A DNA stretch of 64,000 nucleotides from Vibrio sp. CDRSL-10 TSBA (GTDB lineage Bacteria; Pseudomonadota; Gammaproteobacteria; Enterobacterales; Vibrionaceae), in the NCBI GenBank assembly GCA_039696685.1, contig CP155565.1, positions 868,001 through 932,000 on the forward strand. The letters are read 5' to 3'. Positions 29,934 through 40,274 of the stretch are shown here, piece after piece. The notes under the pieces are model-generated. The model searched no databases. It saw only the letters and a program-made list of their open reading frames with translations, and was not told the origin of the DNA. A program made the position numbers and the translations under genes. Within the stretch, counting starts at the first letter, position 1. Every line of letters begins with the position of its first letter.

Positions 29934-30905
29934 TTAGTCGATGTTGTAGTTCAGTGCCTGGCGGACATAAGTACCGGCACCCAGTAACCCCGGCTCCTGA
30001 TGCGTGATCAGGAAAACCGGAATCGATTTGAGGTAAGATTTAAAACGGCCCTTATCTTCAAATGCTACACGAAAGCCCGATTTTACAAACAGATCCTGCA
30101 CTTTCGGTACAATACCACCAGCAATATAGACACCACCAAACGAACCGTTGGTTAATGCCAGGTTACCACCGAAGCGTCCCATTAAAATACAGAACAGGTT
30201 CAGGGTGCGCTCACAATCTTTGCACTCACCATTTAACGCTTGCTGCGTGATCATCGCCGGCGTCAGATCTTGCGGTGTTTCACCGCGATTACTGACCACA
30301 AAATCGTAAATATTACGAATTCCCTGCCCGGACAGACAACGTTCAGCAGAAACCCGGCCAAATTTGCTGCGCAGGTAGACCACCAGTTCATCTTCCTCAG
30401 GGGTACATGGCGCCAGATCAACGTGACCACCTTCGCCAGGAACACTGTGCCATAAGTTACCACCATGAATGAGCTGAGCCACACCCAGGCCGGTTCCCGC
30501 ACCGTAAACCGCAATCGGCTTATTTTCTACCGGTTGGTCTCCGCCAATCTGGACTCGATCTGCCACTTTCAGGCTTGGTATCGCAAAGGAGACCGCGGTG
30601 AAATCGTTGATAACCTCAAGCACTTGTAAACCTAATTGGCTTTTCAGTTCCTGAATCGAAAATTCCCAGTCATGGTTGGTCATAGAAACCCAATCGCCGG
30701 TCACCGGGCAGGCGATCGCGATACAGGCCGAAGAAATGGTCGTATTGTGGCGTGCACGATACTGACGCATCACCGATTCCAGTGACTCATGTTCCGCCGC
30801 TGAATAGGTAACGATATCACTGATCTCACCCGTCGCTAATTCACACAACGCCAAACGGGCATTGGTTCCCCCAATATCACCGACCAAAGCAAACTGTTCC
30901 GACAT
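29934..30905 (-). CDS. glk: Glucokinase
   Basis: Phosphorylates free cytoplasmic glucose to glucose 6-phosphate with ATP. The 323-residue protein has the ATP-binding GDIGGTNARLAL at the N-terminus, NHDWEFS and NDFTAV with the catalytic Asp, GAGTGLGVAQL and PGEGGHVDLAP, and the C-terminal GLLGAGTYVRQ typical of proteobacterial Glk. Upstream at 30985-31002 is a palindrome shared with the LacI-controlled operon, suggesting co-regulation with glucoside use. Confidence 0.96.
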   Translation of the reverse strand: MSEQFALVGDIGGTNARLALCELATGEISDIVTYSAAEHESLESVMRQYRARHNTTISSACIAIACPVTGDWVSMTNHDWEFSIQELKSQLGLQVLEVINDFTAVSFAIPSLKVADRVQIGGDQPVENKPIAVYGAGTGLGVAQLIHGGNLWHSVPGEGGHVDLAPCTPEEDELVVYLRSKFGRVSAERCLSGQGIRNIYDFVVSNRGETPQDLTPAMITQQALNGECKDCERTLNLFCILMGRFGGNLALTNGSFGGVYIAGGIVPKVQDLFVKSGFRVAFEDKGRFKSYLKSIPVFLITHQEPGLLGAGTYVRQALNYNID

Positions 30906-30984
30906 GACCTCTCCTTTAAAACACGCAAAATCAACTGCATGGGCACGTTGACTATTATTTGGTTTATCAAATTAAATGTAACAA

Positions 30985-31002
30985 AAATGGAACGTTACAT
31001 TT
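30985..31002. promoter_or_regulatory. Probable LacI-family operator before glk
   Basis: AAATGGAACGTTACATTT is a near-perfect 18-bp palindrome centred on CG with one mismatched pair. The right half GTTACAT recurs in the operator before the Gfo/Idh gene at 32328-32341. An additional ATGTAAC half-site is at 30976-30982. Such CG-centred palindromes are usual for LacI-family repressors, and the repressor gene lies between the two sites. Confidence 0.65.
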
Positions 31003-31129
31003 CAATACATAACTAGTCAACGCCCAGCGACCGTAATCGTGAGCGTTGCAACGAAATAATGATATTCAGATAGATAAAGAGTAGCAGCCAATGTCTGGCT
31101 AAATGCTGTTTGTTTCACAAAACCGCACG

Positions 31130-32116
31130 CTAAGCAGAGTGGCGCACCATTAGAGAATGGTGAATGATTTTTGAAGCAGCAGAGTGACCGTCAATACGCT
31201 GGGTGAGCATTTTCATCGCCGCCTGCCCCATCTCAAACGTAGGCTGCTGGATAGTCGTCAGTGACGGCTCGAACATGTCTGACAAAGGAATGTCATCGAA
31301 TCCAATCACGGCCACATCTTGCGGTACAGCTTTACCCATACGGAACACTGCTTTCATGACACCAATCGCCAGGGTATCAGAGACAGAGAATATGGCGGTC
31401 GGCGGTTGAGGCAGGGTCATCAAACGGCGGGCTGCCAGTTCACCCAAGGGATAGTCAATGCCGCCCATGGACTGAATATAGCCTTCTTCAATGGTCAGCC
31501 CGGCACTTTCCATCGCGCTGATATAACCTTCGCGTCGCTGCTGCGCATAAATGTAGCGTTCATCCGAGTTGACCAACGCAATGCGTTTATGCCCTTTGGA
31601 AACCAGATACAGCACTGCATCTTTGGCGGCCTGTTTGTGGTCAATACTGACATAAGCGACCTGAGAGTCAGGCACATATTCCGAACAGGCGATCCACGGC
31701 AGATTGACGATACGTTCCGGCAATTCAAGCTGAGCGGTCATCGGATCGAGGCTGATGATCCCGGCCACCTGTTTCTGCTCCAGCATATCCAGGTACTTCA
31801 GCTCTTCCCAGCTATCACCCTGAGTGTTGGTGAGAATAACCGAGTAACTGTGTTCACGGGCCGCCGCTTCAATACCGTTGACGATACCGCTGTAAAACGG
31901 GTTTTCAATATTTGGCACCAACACCATCACCAGTTTAGTGCCATTCAGTTTCATGACTGGATTGCTTTCCGGTAGTTGGTAACCCAGGGCTTCGATGGCT
32001 TTTTTCACCTTGTCCCGGGTCTGCGGGCGAATCGACTGGCTGTCGTTCAAAACCCTTGAAACGGTGGCCGTGGAGACTCCGGCGTATTTAGCCACATCGG
32101 CGACAGAAGGACGCAT
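31130..32116 (-). CDS. LacI family transcriptional repressor
   Basis: A 328-residue repressor: HTH at residues 4-23 (VADVAKYAGVSTATVSRVLN), hinge helix, then a periplasmic-binding-like sugar domain (VLVPNIENPFYSGIVNGIE, VIGFDDIPLSDMFEPSLTTI). It lies between glk and the divergent sugar operon. Similar palindromes before both, and an ATGTAAC half-site at 32153-32159 before its own start, suggest that it controls all three. The inducer is unknown; a glucoside or its 3-keto product is a guess. Confidence 0.93.
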   Translation of the reverse strand: MRPSVADVAKYAGVSTATVSRVLNDSQSIRPQTRDKVKKAIEALGYQLPESNPVMKLNGTKLVMVLVPNIENPFYSGIVNGIEAAAREHSYSVILTNTQGDSWEELKYLDMLEQKQVAGIISLDPMTAQLELPERIVNLPWIACSEYVPDSQVAYVSIDHKQAAKDAVLYLVSKGHKRIALVNSDERYIYAQQRREGYISAMESAGLTIEEGYIQSMGGIDYPLGELAARRLMTLPQPPTAIFSVSDTLAIGVMKAVFRMGKAVPQDVAVIGFDDIPLSDMFEPSLTTIQQPTFEMGQAAMKMLTQRIDGHSAASKIIHHSLMVRHSA

Positions 32117-32327
32117 AGACCTTTCTTACCTCTCTCTTACAACATGAAACAAATGTAACACGTATTGCATTGGCGCTCTATCTTTTCACTCGTACTTTGC
32201 AGTGCAAAAACAGGCCGTGATCCAACTCTCAAACCCGATTTAGATTGTGATACATGACAAAAAACGCATTTAAAGATCTCAGATTAATTTATCGAATCAT
32301 CAATTTTGCGTTAGTTTGTATGTAACA

Positions 32328-32341
32328 AATGTAATGTTACA
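32328..32341. promoter_or_regulatory. Probable LacI-family operator before the sugar operon
   Basis: ATGTAATGTTACAT, one base from a perfect palindrome. It is embedded in a wider inverted repeat TGTATGTAAC (32317-32326) and GTTACATACA (32336-32345), 27 bases before the first start codon. It matches the motif upstream of glk. Confidence 0.65.
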
Positions 32342-32367
32342 TACACCAAGCAATAATGGAGCGTAGA

Positions 32368-33502
32368 ATGAGTAAGTCAAGTATCAATGCAGTAATCATA
32401 GGAACGGGAATGATTGCCCACGTGCACTTCCGTTCTTTGAAAGCTGCTGGAGTAAATGTACTTGGGTTAGTGGACGCAAACCCACAACAAGCTCAGGCCA
32501 TCGCCGATAAATGGGGTGTGATGGTATTTGATGACCTTGACCATGCCCTGCAAAGTGAAAAGGTTGACGTGGTACACATCTGTACCCCGAACCGTTTCCA
32601 CCACCCGATGGCCAAAAAGGCGCTGCAAGCGGGTAAACATGTCATCTGTGAAAAACCACTTGCTACCAGCCTGGAAGATGCACTGGAGCTGCAGCAACTG
32701 GCTCAGGAAAAAGGCGTTGTCACCGGCGTACCTTTTGTATACCGCTACCACCCTATGGTGCGTGAAGCGAAAGCGCGTCTGGAAAGCGGTGAAATTGGTC
32801 TGCTGCACCTGATCCACGGCAGCTACCTGCAAGACTGGCTGCTGGAACAGACTGACAACAACTGGCGTGTGGACCCGAAACAAGGCGGCGCATCACGTGC
32901 GTTTGCGGATATCGGCAGCCACTGGTGTGATCTGATCGAGTGGATCACCGGTGAGCGCTTTGTCGACCTGACCTGCCATTTCCATACCGCACAGAAAGAG
33001 CGTTCTGCGAACGCAACAGAAACATTCAGTGATCGTGCTAAAGAAGCCGTCGGTGGTGAAAATGCCGCGGTAACCACTGAAGACATCGCGAAACCTGCTG
33101 CTGATTACCGATAAGAGCACACCGGCAACACTGACCGTCAGCCAGGTATCCGCTGGCCGCAAAAACCGCCTGTGGTTTGAAATCGACGGCAGCAACGCCA
33201 GCCTTGAATTTGACCAGGAAACACCAGAGCAACTTTGGGTAGGCAAACGTGATTCACGCACTCTGCTGGTGCGCGATCCAACCCAGGGCAGCGATGAACA
33301 GAAACGACTGTCACTGACACCTGCCGGCCATGCACAGGGCTACAGCCACTGTTTTGAAGCCTTTGTCAGTGATTTCTACGACACAGTATTAGGCCAACAT
33401 CGTGAAGGTCTGCCGACCTTTGACGACGGCCTGCGTGCCGCCAAGCTGATCGACGCAGTATTAACGTCAAATCGAGACAGACGCTGGGTAACTATCGACT
33501 GA
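32368..33502 (+). CDS. Gfo/Idh/MocA family oxidoreductase, interrupted by +1 frameshift
   Basis: NAD(P)-dependent sugar or glycoside dehydrogenase. The N-terminal Rossmann domain has VIIGTGMIAHVHFRSLKAAG, CTPNRFHH and the catalytic-Lys motif CEKPLA; the C-terminal domain has GGASRAFADIGSHWCDLIEW with the catalytic Asp/His. Frames join at GAAAC 33090-33094 to give 377 residues. GGAG seven bases before the ATG at 32368 decides the start over 32356. It is first in an operon with a transporter and two TIM-barrel proteins. By analogy to E. coli YcjS and Bacteroides glycoside dehydrogenases it may make a 3-keto-glycoside. Confidence 0.88.
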
Positions 33503-33554
33503 CTGTAACACCGATTCGTGAAGCATCCCTACACCTATAAAAATGGATAATATT

Positions 33555-34800
33555 ATGAACAACGACAAGTTTATTCTGCCTCGCTTGCGCGCCATGATGT
33601 TTTTGCAATTCTTCATCTGGGGCGCATGGTACACCTCCATCGCGGTTTACATGTCTCAAGTGGGCATGAGTGATCTGACTCACTGGCCATATACAGTGAA
33701 CCCTCTTGCTGCGGTTATTGCCCCGTTTTTCATCGGCTTAATTGCTGATAAATACTTTTCGACCCAAAAGGTACTGGGTGTACTGCATCTGATTGGCGCA
33801 GTCTTCCTGTTTGCTGCACCGCAAACCATCTCCAATCCGACGGTGTTTATTGTGATTCTGCTGGCCTACAACCTGGCTTATATGCCAACGCTTGGCCTGT
33901 CTAACTCACTGGCATTTCGCAATATCAGCGATCAGGAAAAACAATTCCCGACGATTCGTGTGTTCGGCACCATCGGCTGGATTGTTGCGGGCCTGTTCAT
34001 CAGTTTTGGTCTGGGTGGCTTCTTTGGTGTCGCAGCAGAGCAAACTGCTATGCCGCTTTACACTGCGGGCGTTGCCAGCGCTATTCTGGGTGTTTACAGC
34101 TTTATGCTGCCAGATACCAAACCGCTTGGTTCTGAAACCAAAACTTCATTTGCTGACATCGCAGGTCTGAACGTACTGAAAGATTTGGCAAGCCCGGCTT
34201 TCTTCGTCTTCATGCTGGCGTCTTTCCTGATTTGTATCCCTCTGGCGGCTTACTACAACTTCACTCAGCTGTTTTTAAGCTCAATGGATATGGCCAACAT
34301 CGCCGGTATCCAGACTCTGGGTCAGTTCTCTGAAATCCTGTTCATGCTGCTGATGCCCCTCTTCTTCCGCCGTCTGGGTGTGAAATGGATGCTGGTTGTC
34401 GGTATGGCGGCCTGGGTTTCTGCGCTACGCACTGTTTGCAATGAGCGCACCTGACTCTGTGATGTGGATGATCATGATTGGTATTGCGCTGCACGGCGTA
34501 TGTTACGACTTCTTCTTCGTAACCGGTCAGATTTACATCGACAAACAATGTAATGACAGCAACCGTGGTCAGGCTCAAGGTCTGCTGGTTCTGGTCACTT
34601 ACGGTATTGGCATGCTGGTTGGTGCTCAGGTTGCAGGTGTGGTGTACAACCAGTTCCTGCAAGGCAATGCGCATCTGAGCGCGGACAACTGGGCAAGCTT
34701 CTGGTGGTTACCAGCCATGTTTGCCGGCGGTGTGGCGCTGCTATTCATTCTGTTCTTCAAAGAGAAGCGTACCACAGCACAGCAACACGCCAACGCCTAA
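33555..34800 (+). CDS. MFS transporter, nucleoside:H+ symporter-like, interrupted by +1 frameshift
   Basis: A 12-segment inner membrane transporter of the PF03825 type, starting LPRLRAMMFLQFFIWGAWYTS, a signature of the NHS group. Further motifs are PFFIGLIADKYFSTQK, FPTIRVFGTIGWIVAG and DKQCNDSNRGQAQGLLVLVTYGIG. Frames join when one T is removed from GTTTC at 34416-34420, giving 414 residues. The ATG at 33555 is preferred over 33543. Members of this group often sit next to Gfo/Idh genes and carry glycosides rather than nucleosides; the context here supports that. Confidence 0.87.
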
Positions 34801-34824
34801 ACTCAATATTTAAGGTAATTGATT

Positions 34825-35880
34825 ATGCAACAAATTAAAGGTCCTGCTATTTTCCTGGCACAGTTCATTTCCGACCAGGCCCCTTTCAATACTCTGGAAG
34901 GACTGGCGAAGTGGGCAGCAGACAAAGGCTACAAAGCGCTGCAGATGCCGACCCTGAACCCGGAGATTTTTGACCTGAAAAAAGCGGCTGAGGATCAGGA
35001 TTACTGTAAGCAGATCCAAGCTTCATTAGCGGAATTTGGCCTGCAAATCAGTGAACTTTCAACTCACATTCAAGGCCAGTTACTGGCGGTTCATCCGGCT
35101 TACGAGCCTTTGATGGATCAATTTGCCCCTCAAGCGGTGCGCGGCGATGCCGCGGCCCGCTCTGCCTGGGCAACCGAGAAGCTGCTGCTGGCGGCAAAAG
35201 CCTCTGCTAACTTAGGCCTGAACGCGCACGCAACCTTCTCCGGCTCTCTGCTGTGGCCATACGTTTACCCGTGGCCGCAACGCCCGCAGGGTCTGGTAGA
35301 AGAGGGCTTTGCAGAGCTTGCGGCACGTTGGCTGCCGATTCTGGATGCTTTCGATGCGGCAGGTGTGGATGTCTGTTTCGAGCTACATCCGGGCGAAGAT
35401 CTGTTCGATGGCACCAGCTTCGAGCGCTTCCTGGAAAGTGTCAATCACCACCCGCGTGCCAACATCCTGTATGATCCAAGCCACATGCTGCTGCAAGGCA
35501 TGGACTACCTTGGCTTCATCGACCGCTACCACAGCCGCATCAAAGCGTTTCACGTGAAAGATGCAGAGTTCCGTGCCAGCGCGTCGCAAGGGGTGTACGG
35601 CGGTTATGCCGGATGGGTTGATCGCGCGGGCCGTTTCCGCTCACTGGGCGATGGCCAGGTCGACTTCGTACAGATCTTCAGCAAGCTGACCCAATACGGT
35701 TTCACCGGCTGGGCCGTGCTGGAATGGGAATGCTGCCTGAAAGATTCTGAGCAAGGTGCCACAGAAGGTGCCCCATTTATCCAGAAACACCTGATCGACC
35801 GGACTGAAAAAGCGTTTGACGACTTTGCCTCCGGTGCTCAGGAAAACAATCTCAACCGCAACCTACTCGGATTGAGCTAA
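34825..35880 (+). CDS. Sugar phosphate isomerase/epimerase-like TIM barrel protein
   Basis: A 351-residue cytoplasmic xylose-isomerase-like TIM barrel (AP-endonuclease 2 superfamily). Metal-binding carboxylates and His are visible: Glu in VCFELHPGED, Asp/His in ILYDPSHMLLQG, His/Asp in IKAFHVKDAEF and Glu near the C-terminus in AVLEWE. AAGG lies before the ATG at 34825. Relatives act as 3-keto-sugar epimerases, isomerases or lyases in glycoside pathways; which one applies here is not decided by sequence. It is intact and has a paralogue with a signal peptide just downstream. Confidence 0.88.
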   Translation: MQQIKGPAIFLAQFISDQAPFNTLEGLAKWAADKGYKALQMPTLNPEIFDLKKAAEDQDYCKQIQASLAEFGLQISELSTHIQGQLLAVHPAYEPLMDQFAPQAVRGDAAARSAWATEKLLLAAKASANLGLNAHATFSGSLLWPYVYPWPQRPQGLVEEGFAELAARWLPILDAFDAAGVDVCFELHPGEDLFDGTSFERFLESVNHHPRANILYDPSHMLLQGMDYLGFIDRYHSRIKAFHVKDAEFRASASQGVYGGYAGWVDRAGRFRSLGDGQVDFVQIFSKLTQYGFTGWAVLEWECCLKDSEQGATEGAPFIQKHLIDRTEKAFDDFASGAQENNLNRNLLGLS

Positions 35881-35901
35881 ATATAATAAAGGAACTTGAA
35901 C

Positions 35902-36754
35902 ATGAAACTGAATCACTGGCTGAAAACCGGCGTATTCTCAATCGGACTTTTAGCATCATCTCTGGCAATGGCGCACGCCAAACACCAGGAAGATATTTCT
36001 CTGCAAATGTACACCCTGCGTGATGTAGGTACTCTGGAAGAGCAATTTTCCATGGCTCAGCGCAGCGGCTTCCACGCCGTTGAACTGGTCGGCACCCAGG
36101 GTGTAGACAGCTATGAAATGAATCGTCTGCTAACTGCGCACCAACTCAATGCCATGGCTGCACACGTGCAGTTGGCTGATCTGCGCAACGATCTTGCGAC
36201 AGTAATCAGCTTTAACCAGGCGATTGATAATAATGTGGTGATCATGCCTTGGCTGGCGGCAGAAGATCGCCCAAGCACAGCAGAAGGCTGGAAAGCTTTG
36301 GGTAAAGAAACTGGACGCGATCGGTAAAACACTGCGCCAGAATGGCATACAACTGGCTTACCATAACCACGATTTCGAAATGAAAAAGTACGACGGTAAA
36401 CTGGCACTGGAATGGATTCTGGAAGGCAGCCACGCTGATAACCTGAAACTGGAACTGGATGCGGCCTGGGTATCTCGTGGCGGCCAGGATCCGGCCAAAC
36501 TGATCAAGAAGTGGCGTAAGCGTATCTTCAGCCTGCATGTCAAAGACAACTCAGGTATCGGTACACATGATAATGAGCGTAACTTCACTGTGGTGGGTGA
36601 CGGTATCATGTCGTGGCAAGATGAAGTTCTGCCTGCCGCGCAGAAAGCCAACATCCAGTGGTATGTTGTCGAACACGACCAACCTGCCGATGCGGAAAGC
36701 ATTATTACTGAAGCCAATCAGTACCTGATTGAGCATCTGGATCAGCCTCACTGA
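35902..36754 (+). CDS. Exported sugar isomerase-like TIM barrel protein, interrupted by +1 frameshift
   Basis: A second xylose-isomerase-like protein, but with a Sec signal peptide (FSIGLLASSLAMAHA, cut near residue 26), so it acts in the periplasm. Ligand motifs are VELVG, LAYHNHDFEM, LELDAAW, FSLHVKD and YVVEHDQ. Frames join at GAAAC 36307-36311 to give 283 residues; AAAGGA precedes the ATG at 35902. Exported members occur in 3-keto-glycoside operons of Bacteroides and others, where they may process the keto-sugar outside the cytoplasm. It is the last gene before a strong terminator. Confidence 0.85.
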
Positions 36755-37151
36755 TCTCGGGGGAGAATCTTTGAGGCTATAATGCCTGATTTTTCAGGCT
36801 TCAAGGGCGGCATACTCCAGTGCCGCCCTTTTTTATCTTTTATTTCAGGTCATGGCCTAAGCCTCAGTAGGATTATTCCGCGTCATCGTCGCCCCTTAAA
36901 CCAAAAGCTCACTTTCAGCGCTACTGGGAACCGCCTCAAATATGGGCTATCACGCGCTGATAAGGTCTCAGCCGGTGAGTAGAAATAGGCAACAATCAGA
37001 GAAGAATGGGTCTTTCTTCTCCACGCCGAGTTGATAACAATAGTTCACAGAATTGAGCGCAATGAGATAAGGGCAGAAACTGCTTAACGCCTGCTTAAGC
37101 TCCCCCCATTTCGTTGCACTCTCCCTGTTTAGCTGTAATTGCGGAGAACCA
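36755..37151. other. Intergenic region
   Basis: It holds the operon terminator at 36803-36836 and, beyond it, about 300 bases with no recognised gene or site. The last part must contain the promoter of the metallo-beta-lactamase-fold gene. Confidence 0.4.
36803..36836 (+). terminator. Terminator of the sugar operon
   Basis: AAGGGCGGCA, loop TACTCCAG, TGCCGCCCTT and a T-run. Confidence 0.92.
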
Positions 37152-38307
37152 ATGACACAGCCAAATTCTCAGACTATTGAACTGACAACAGTATCCAGCC
37201 GACCACGCTGGCAGCGTACCCGTAAGTTACTCAAAATCGTTACCGCTCTGCTGATACTCATCAGCGCTGCGATTTACCTCTATCTGCAGCAGGCACAATT
37301 TGCCGCGCCTCAGGTGAAGCCGGACAGCTACCAAGGCAAGTACGTTGATGGCATTTTTCACAACAGCGTCGATGTTCCCGTGTCGACCTCAACCGACGGT
37401 GCACTGGTCGGCTTTTACCGTTTTCTGACCGACAAAGTGACCGATGCGGTTCCGACCAGCGACCTGCCGTCGCAAAAGACCGATCTGTTCAGCCTCAATC
37501 CTCAGGATAACGTGATGATCTGGATGGGGCATTCCAGCTACTTCATTCAGCTAGATGGTACTCGTTATCTGATTGATCCCGTCTTCAGTGCTAACGCTTC
37601 ACCAGTCCCGGAAACCAACCTTGCCTTTCCTGGCAGCAATGTGTATCAGGCTGAGGACATTCCTGACGTCGATTACCTGCTGATTTCTCACGATCACTGG
37701 GATCACCTCGACTATCCGACTATTCAGGCCCTGAAGAACAAAATCGGCCATATTATTACCCCGATTGGTGTCGGCTCCTACTTTACTCAATGGGGATTCA
37801 GTCAGGAAATGATCACCGAAGGAGATTGGTATGATGCGATTGATACTGAACAGGGACAGATTCATATTCTGCCGGCACAACATTTCTCAGGCCGTCTGCT
37901 GAAACGGAATCGAACCTTATGGGGCTCATTTGCCATCGTCAGCGGCCAACATAAACTCTACCTGGGCGGTGATAGTGGCTATGGAGAGCACTTTAAACAG
38001 ATCGCAGACCAACTGGGTGGATTTGATATTGCGGTACTCGAGACCGGACAATACAACCAGAAACTGGCCCTTTATCCATATGATGCCCGAAGAGGTTGCT
38101 CAGGCAACCTTAGATCTCAACGCCAAAGCTCTGCTGCCTTCACACAACAGCAAGTTTAAGCTGGCGAAACACGCCTGGTATGAGCCACTGGATCGTATTC
38201 AAGCGGCGAGTGATGATAAAGACTACCGGTTAATGACTCCCATGATTGGCGAGACGATCCGAATCGATGATCCTAACCAAACCTTTGAGTCATGGTGGAA
38301 ATCCTGA
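37152..38307 (+). CDS. Membrane-anchored metallo-beta-lactamase-fold hydrolase, interrupted by +1 frameshift
   Basis: One N-terminal membrane helix (about 26-46, LLKIVTALLILISAAIYLYL) followed by an MBL-fold domain of the NAPE-PLD/UlaG-like branch: IWMGHSSYFIQLDG, LISHDHWDHLDYPTI (zinc motif HxHxDH), AQHFSGR, LYLGGDSGYG and LPSHNSKF. Frames join at GAAAC 38060-38064, restoring 384 residues and the INHDH-like QNWPFIHMMPEE segment. It probably hydrolyses an ester or lactone at the periplasmic face. The substrate is unknown. An IS630-family element begins 9 bases after its stop. Confidence 0.82.
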
Positions 38308-38318
38308 CCCTAATTATA

Positions 38319-39408
38319 CCAATCGCACTAATTTTATGATCTAATATCAGCTTCAATAGGAGCTGATATGACGACCCCTGATTTCCCAAAACTTATTCGT
38401 GAAACATCCGATGCTAGGATGCGTACAAGACTTCTTGCGATATCTCATTTCGTGGATGGAAAAAGCCGCACTCAGATCGCCAAATACTTAAAAACCAGCC
38501 GTACCAGTATCAATAACTGGGTTGCGGCTTATTTAAAGAATGGTATTGAAGGCTTGGTAGAAAAGCAGCATACAGGCCGTCCTTCACGACTGACTGAAGA
38601 CCAGCTATCTCAGTTAAAGCTGTACATCACTTCCAATGCGATTAAGCCTGAAGGTGGCAGACTACAGGGGACAGATATTATTGAATTCATCCATGAGGAA
38701 TTTGGCCTATCGTACAGCTTATCAGGCATATACAAGATATTGAGAAAGCTTGATTTAGTTTGGATAACAACGCGTTCAAAGCACCCAAAGCAATCTGTAG
38801 AAGCGCAAGAAGCTTTTAAAAAAATTCCCAATAGAAACGATCCTTAAGATCCCAGGACATGTTGCTTTAAAAGATGTTCAAATCTGGTTTCAAGATGAAG
38901 CCAGATTTGGCCAGCGCAACACAACAACTCGAATATGGGCAGAAAAAGGGACTCGTCCCAGAGCGGTACAACAACAGCAATTTGAGTATGCGTACCTATT
39001 TGGAGCGGTGTGCGTTAATACCGGAGAAACTGAAGCTATTGTTGTTCCGATGAGCAACATGGAAGCAATGAAAGAGCAACTCAGGCTCATTTCTCAATCA
39101 ACCCCCGCAGACAAACATGCTGTCGTCATCATGGATCAAGCCAGTTGGCATCAAAGTTATCTTGCTGATTCATTCAAGAAACCTGACTGTCATTCATATA
39201 CCGCCCTATTCACCGGAACTCAACCCAATAGAGCAGGTATGGAGTTGGTTGCGTCAGAACGAAATAGCCAATAGGTGTTTTGAATGTTACGACGATATTG
39301 TCGACAAGCTGTGTAGTGCTTGGAATCGCTTTTGTGCAGACAAAAGTCGAGTCATTTCGCTCTGCTTTAGAGATTGGACTATATTGACCAGTTAATTAGT
39401 GTGATTGG
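38319..39408 (+). mobile_element. IS630-family insertion sequence
   Basis: About 1.1 kb with terminal repeats CCAATCGCACTAATT (left) and CCAATCACACTAATT (right, read inward), one mismatch in 15. Each end is flanked by TA (38317-38318 and 39409-39410), as expected for the TA target duplication of the IS630/Tc1 superfamily. It contains one transposase gene, split by two frame changes. Confidence 0.88.
38368..39395 (+). CDS. IS630-family transposase, interrupted by two frameshifts
   Basis: N-terminal paired HTH domains (GKSRTQIAKYLKTSRTSINNW, GRPSRLTEDQL) followed by a DDE catalytic domain: first Asp in WFQDEARFG, second in VIMDQASWH and Glu in LNPIEQVWSW. Frames change near 38834 (GAAAC 38834-38838, although a nearby seven-A run could also be the site) and at GAAAC 39178-39182. 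Joining gives 341 residues. As written, the gene is not functional. Confidence 0.85.
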
Positions 39409-39718
39409 TATTACTAGTTGCTAGCAGTTAATTGTTAATTACTAACTGCTAACCGCTAATCACTCACAATGCCGCGTCCACCAACGCGGCATTTTTAATT
39501 TTTCTTGTACGTTTTGTGTACCATTAACCGTACGACGTTTAAAACCACAACCAACACCATTCGCGACATATTCAGGGCAATATTTGCCAAATCGCTTTGA
39601 TTTTAATCCCATTTCGCCAACATGACATTGGAATATCACCGACTTTTTCCTATCTTCATCTAGTGGTAATGCGTTTTTTTTGACCACCACTTTTTGACCG
39701 AACTAAGGGATTATTAAT
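39409..39718. other. Intergenic region with inverted repeat and terminator
   Basis: TAGCAGTTA at 39422-39430 pairs with TAACTGCTA at 39443-39451. A hairpin AATGCCGCGT-ACGCGGCATT with T-run follows at 39468-39496. The rest, before the DUF3015 gene, shows no gene I can support. Confidence 0.5.
39468..39498 (+). terminator. Terminator-like hairpin
   Basis: AATGCCGCGT, loop CCACCA, ACGCGGCATT then TTTAA. It probably ended the transcript of the MBL-fold gene before the IS630 element inserted. Confidence 0.75.
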
Positions 39719-40204
39719 ATGAAAAAGTTATTCGCAGTGGCTACGTTACTCTCTACCCTACCGTTTGCGCAGGCCGCAATGGCTGATGATGATATTGGTT
39801 GTGGTTTGGGTACCATGATTTTTGACGGAAAATCCGGCAAAGTGGTAAAAGTGCTCGGCGCGACAACCAACGGTACTTCAGGTAACCAAACCTTTGGTAT
39901 CACATTCGGTACACTGGGCTGTGACGGAACAGGCACTATCGACTCACGTCAGAAACTGGCGATGTTTATTGACGGTAACATGGACAATCTGGCACGTGAT
40001 ATGGCCAAAGGTCAGGGTGAAACACTGGCAACACTGTCTGAAGTCTGGGGCATCCCGAATGAAGATAAAGCCGACTTCAACACTATGGCAAAACAAAACT
40101 TTGCCGTGGTTTATCGTTCTGAAAACGTGACGTCCAACGAGGTACTGAATAACCTCAACACACTGATGTCGCACGATTCTAAGCTGTCTGCTTACGCAAT
40201 GTAA
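39719..40204 (+). CDS. DUF3015 family exported protein
   Basis: A 161-residue periplasmic protein with a Sec signal peptide (MKKLFAVATLLSTLPFAQA). The mature part begins DDDIGCGLGTMIFDGKSGKV and contains the paired-Cys GTLGCDGTGTI region and the MAKGQGETLATLSEVWG helix characteristic of DUF3015. Function is unknown. It is directly followed (70 bases) by the DUF4105 gene; the two families commonly occur side by side in gammaproteobacteria, suggesting a shared envelope role. Confidence 0.88.
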   Translation: MKKLFAVATLLSTLPFAQAAMADDDIGCGLGTMIFDGKSGKVVKVLGATTNGTSGNQTFGITFGTLGCDGTGTIDSRQKLAMFIDGNMDNLARDMAKGQGETLATLSEVWGIPNEDKADFNTMAKQNFAVVYRSENVTSNEVLNNLNTLMSHDSKLSAYAM

Positions 40205-40274
40205 CAGCCTCTTTCGTCTTACCCTTCTGTGCCTCGTTGCAACAACGAGGCACCTTTTCATTTCAAGAGTCGTT

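Noticed and set aside
31319..31975. 218-codon + strand ORF opposite the LacI gene
   Set aside because: Antisense shadow of a clear LacI repressor.
39460..39690. 76-codon - strand ORF between the IS630 element and DUF3015
   Set aside because: It runs through a terminator hairpin, has no Shine-Dalgarno and no family resemblance.
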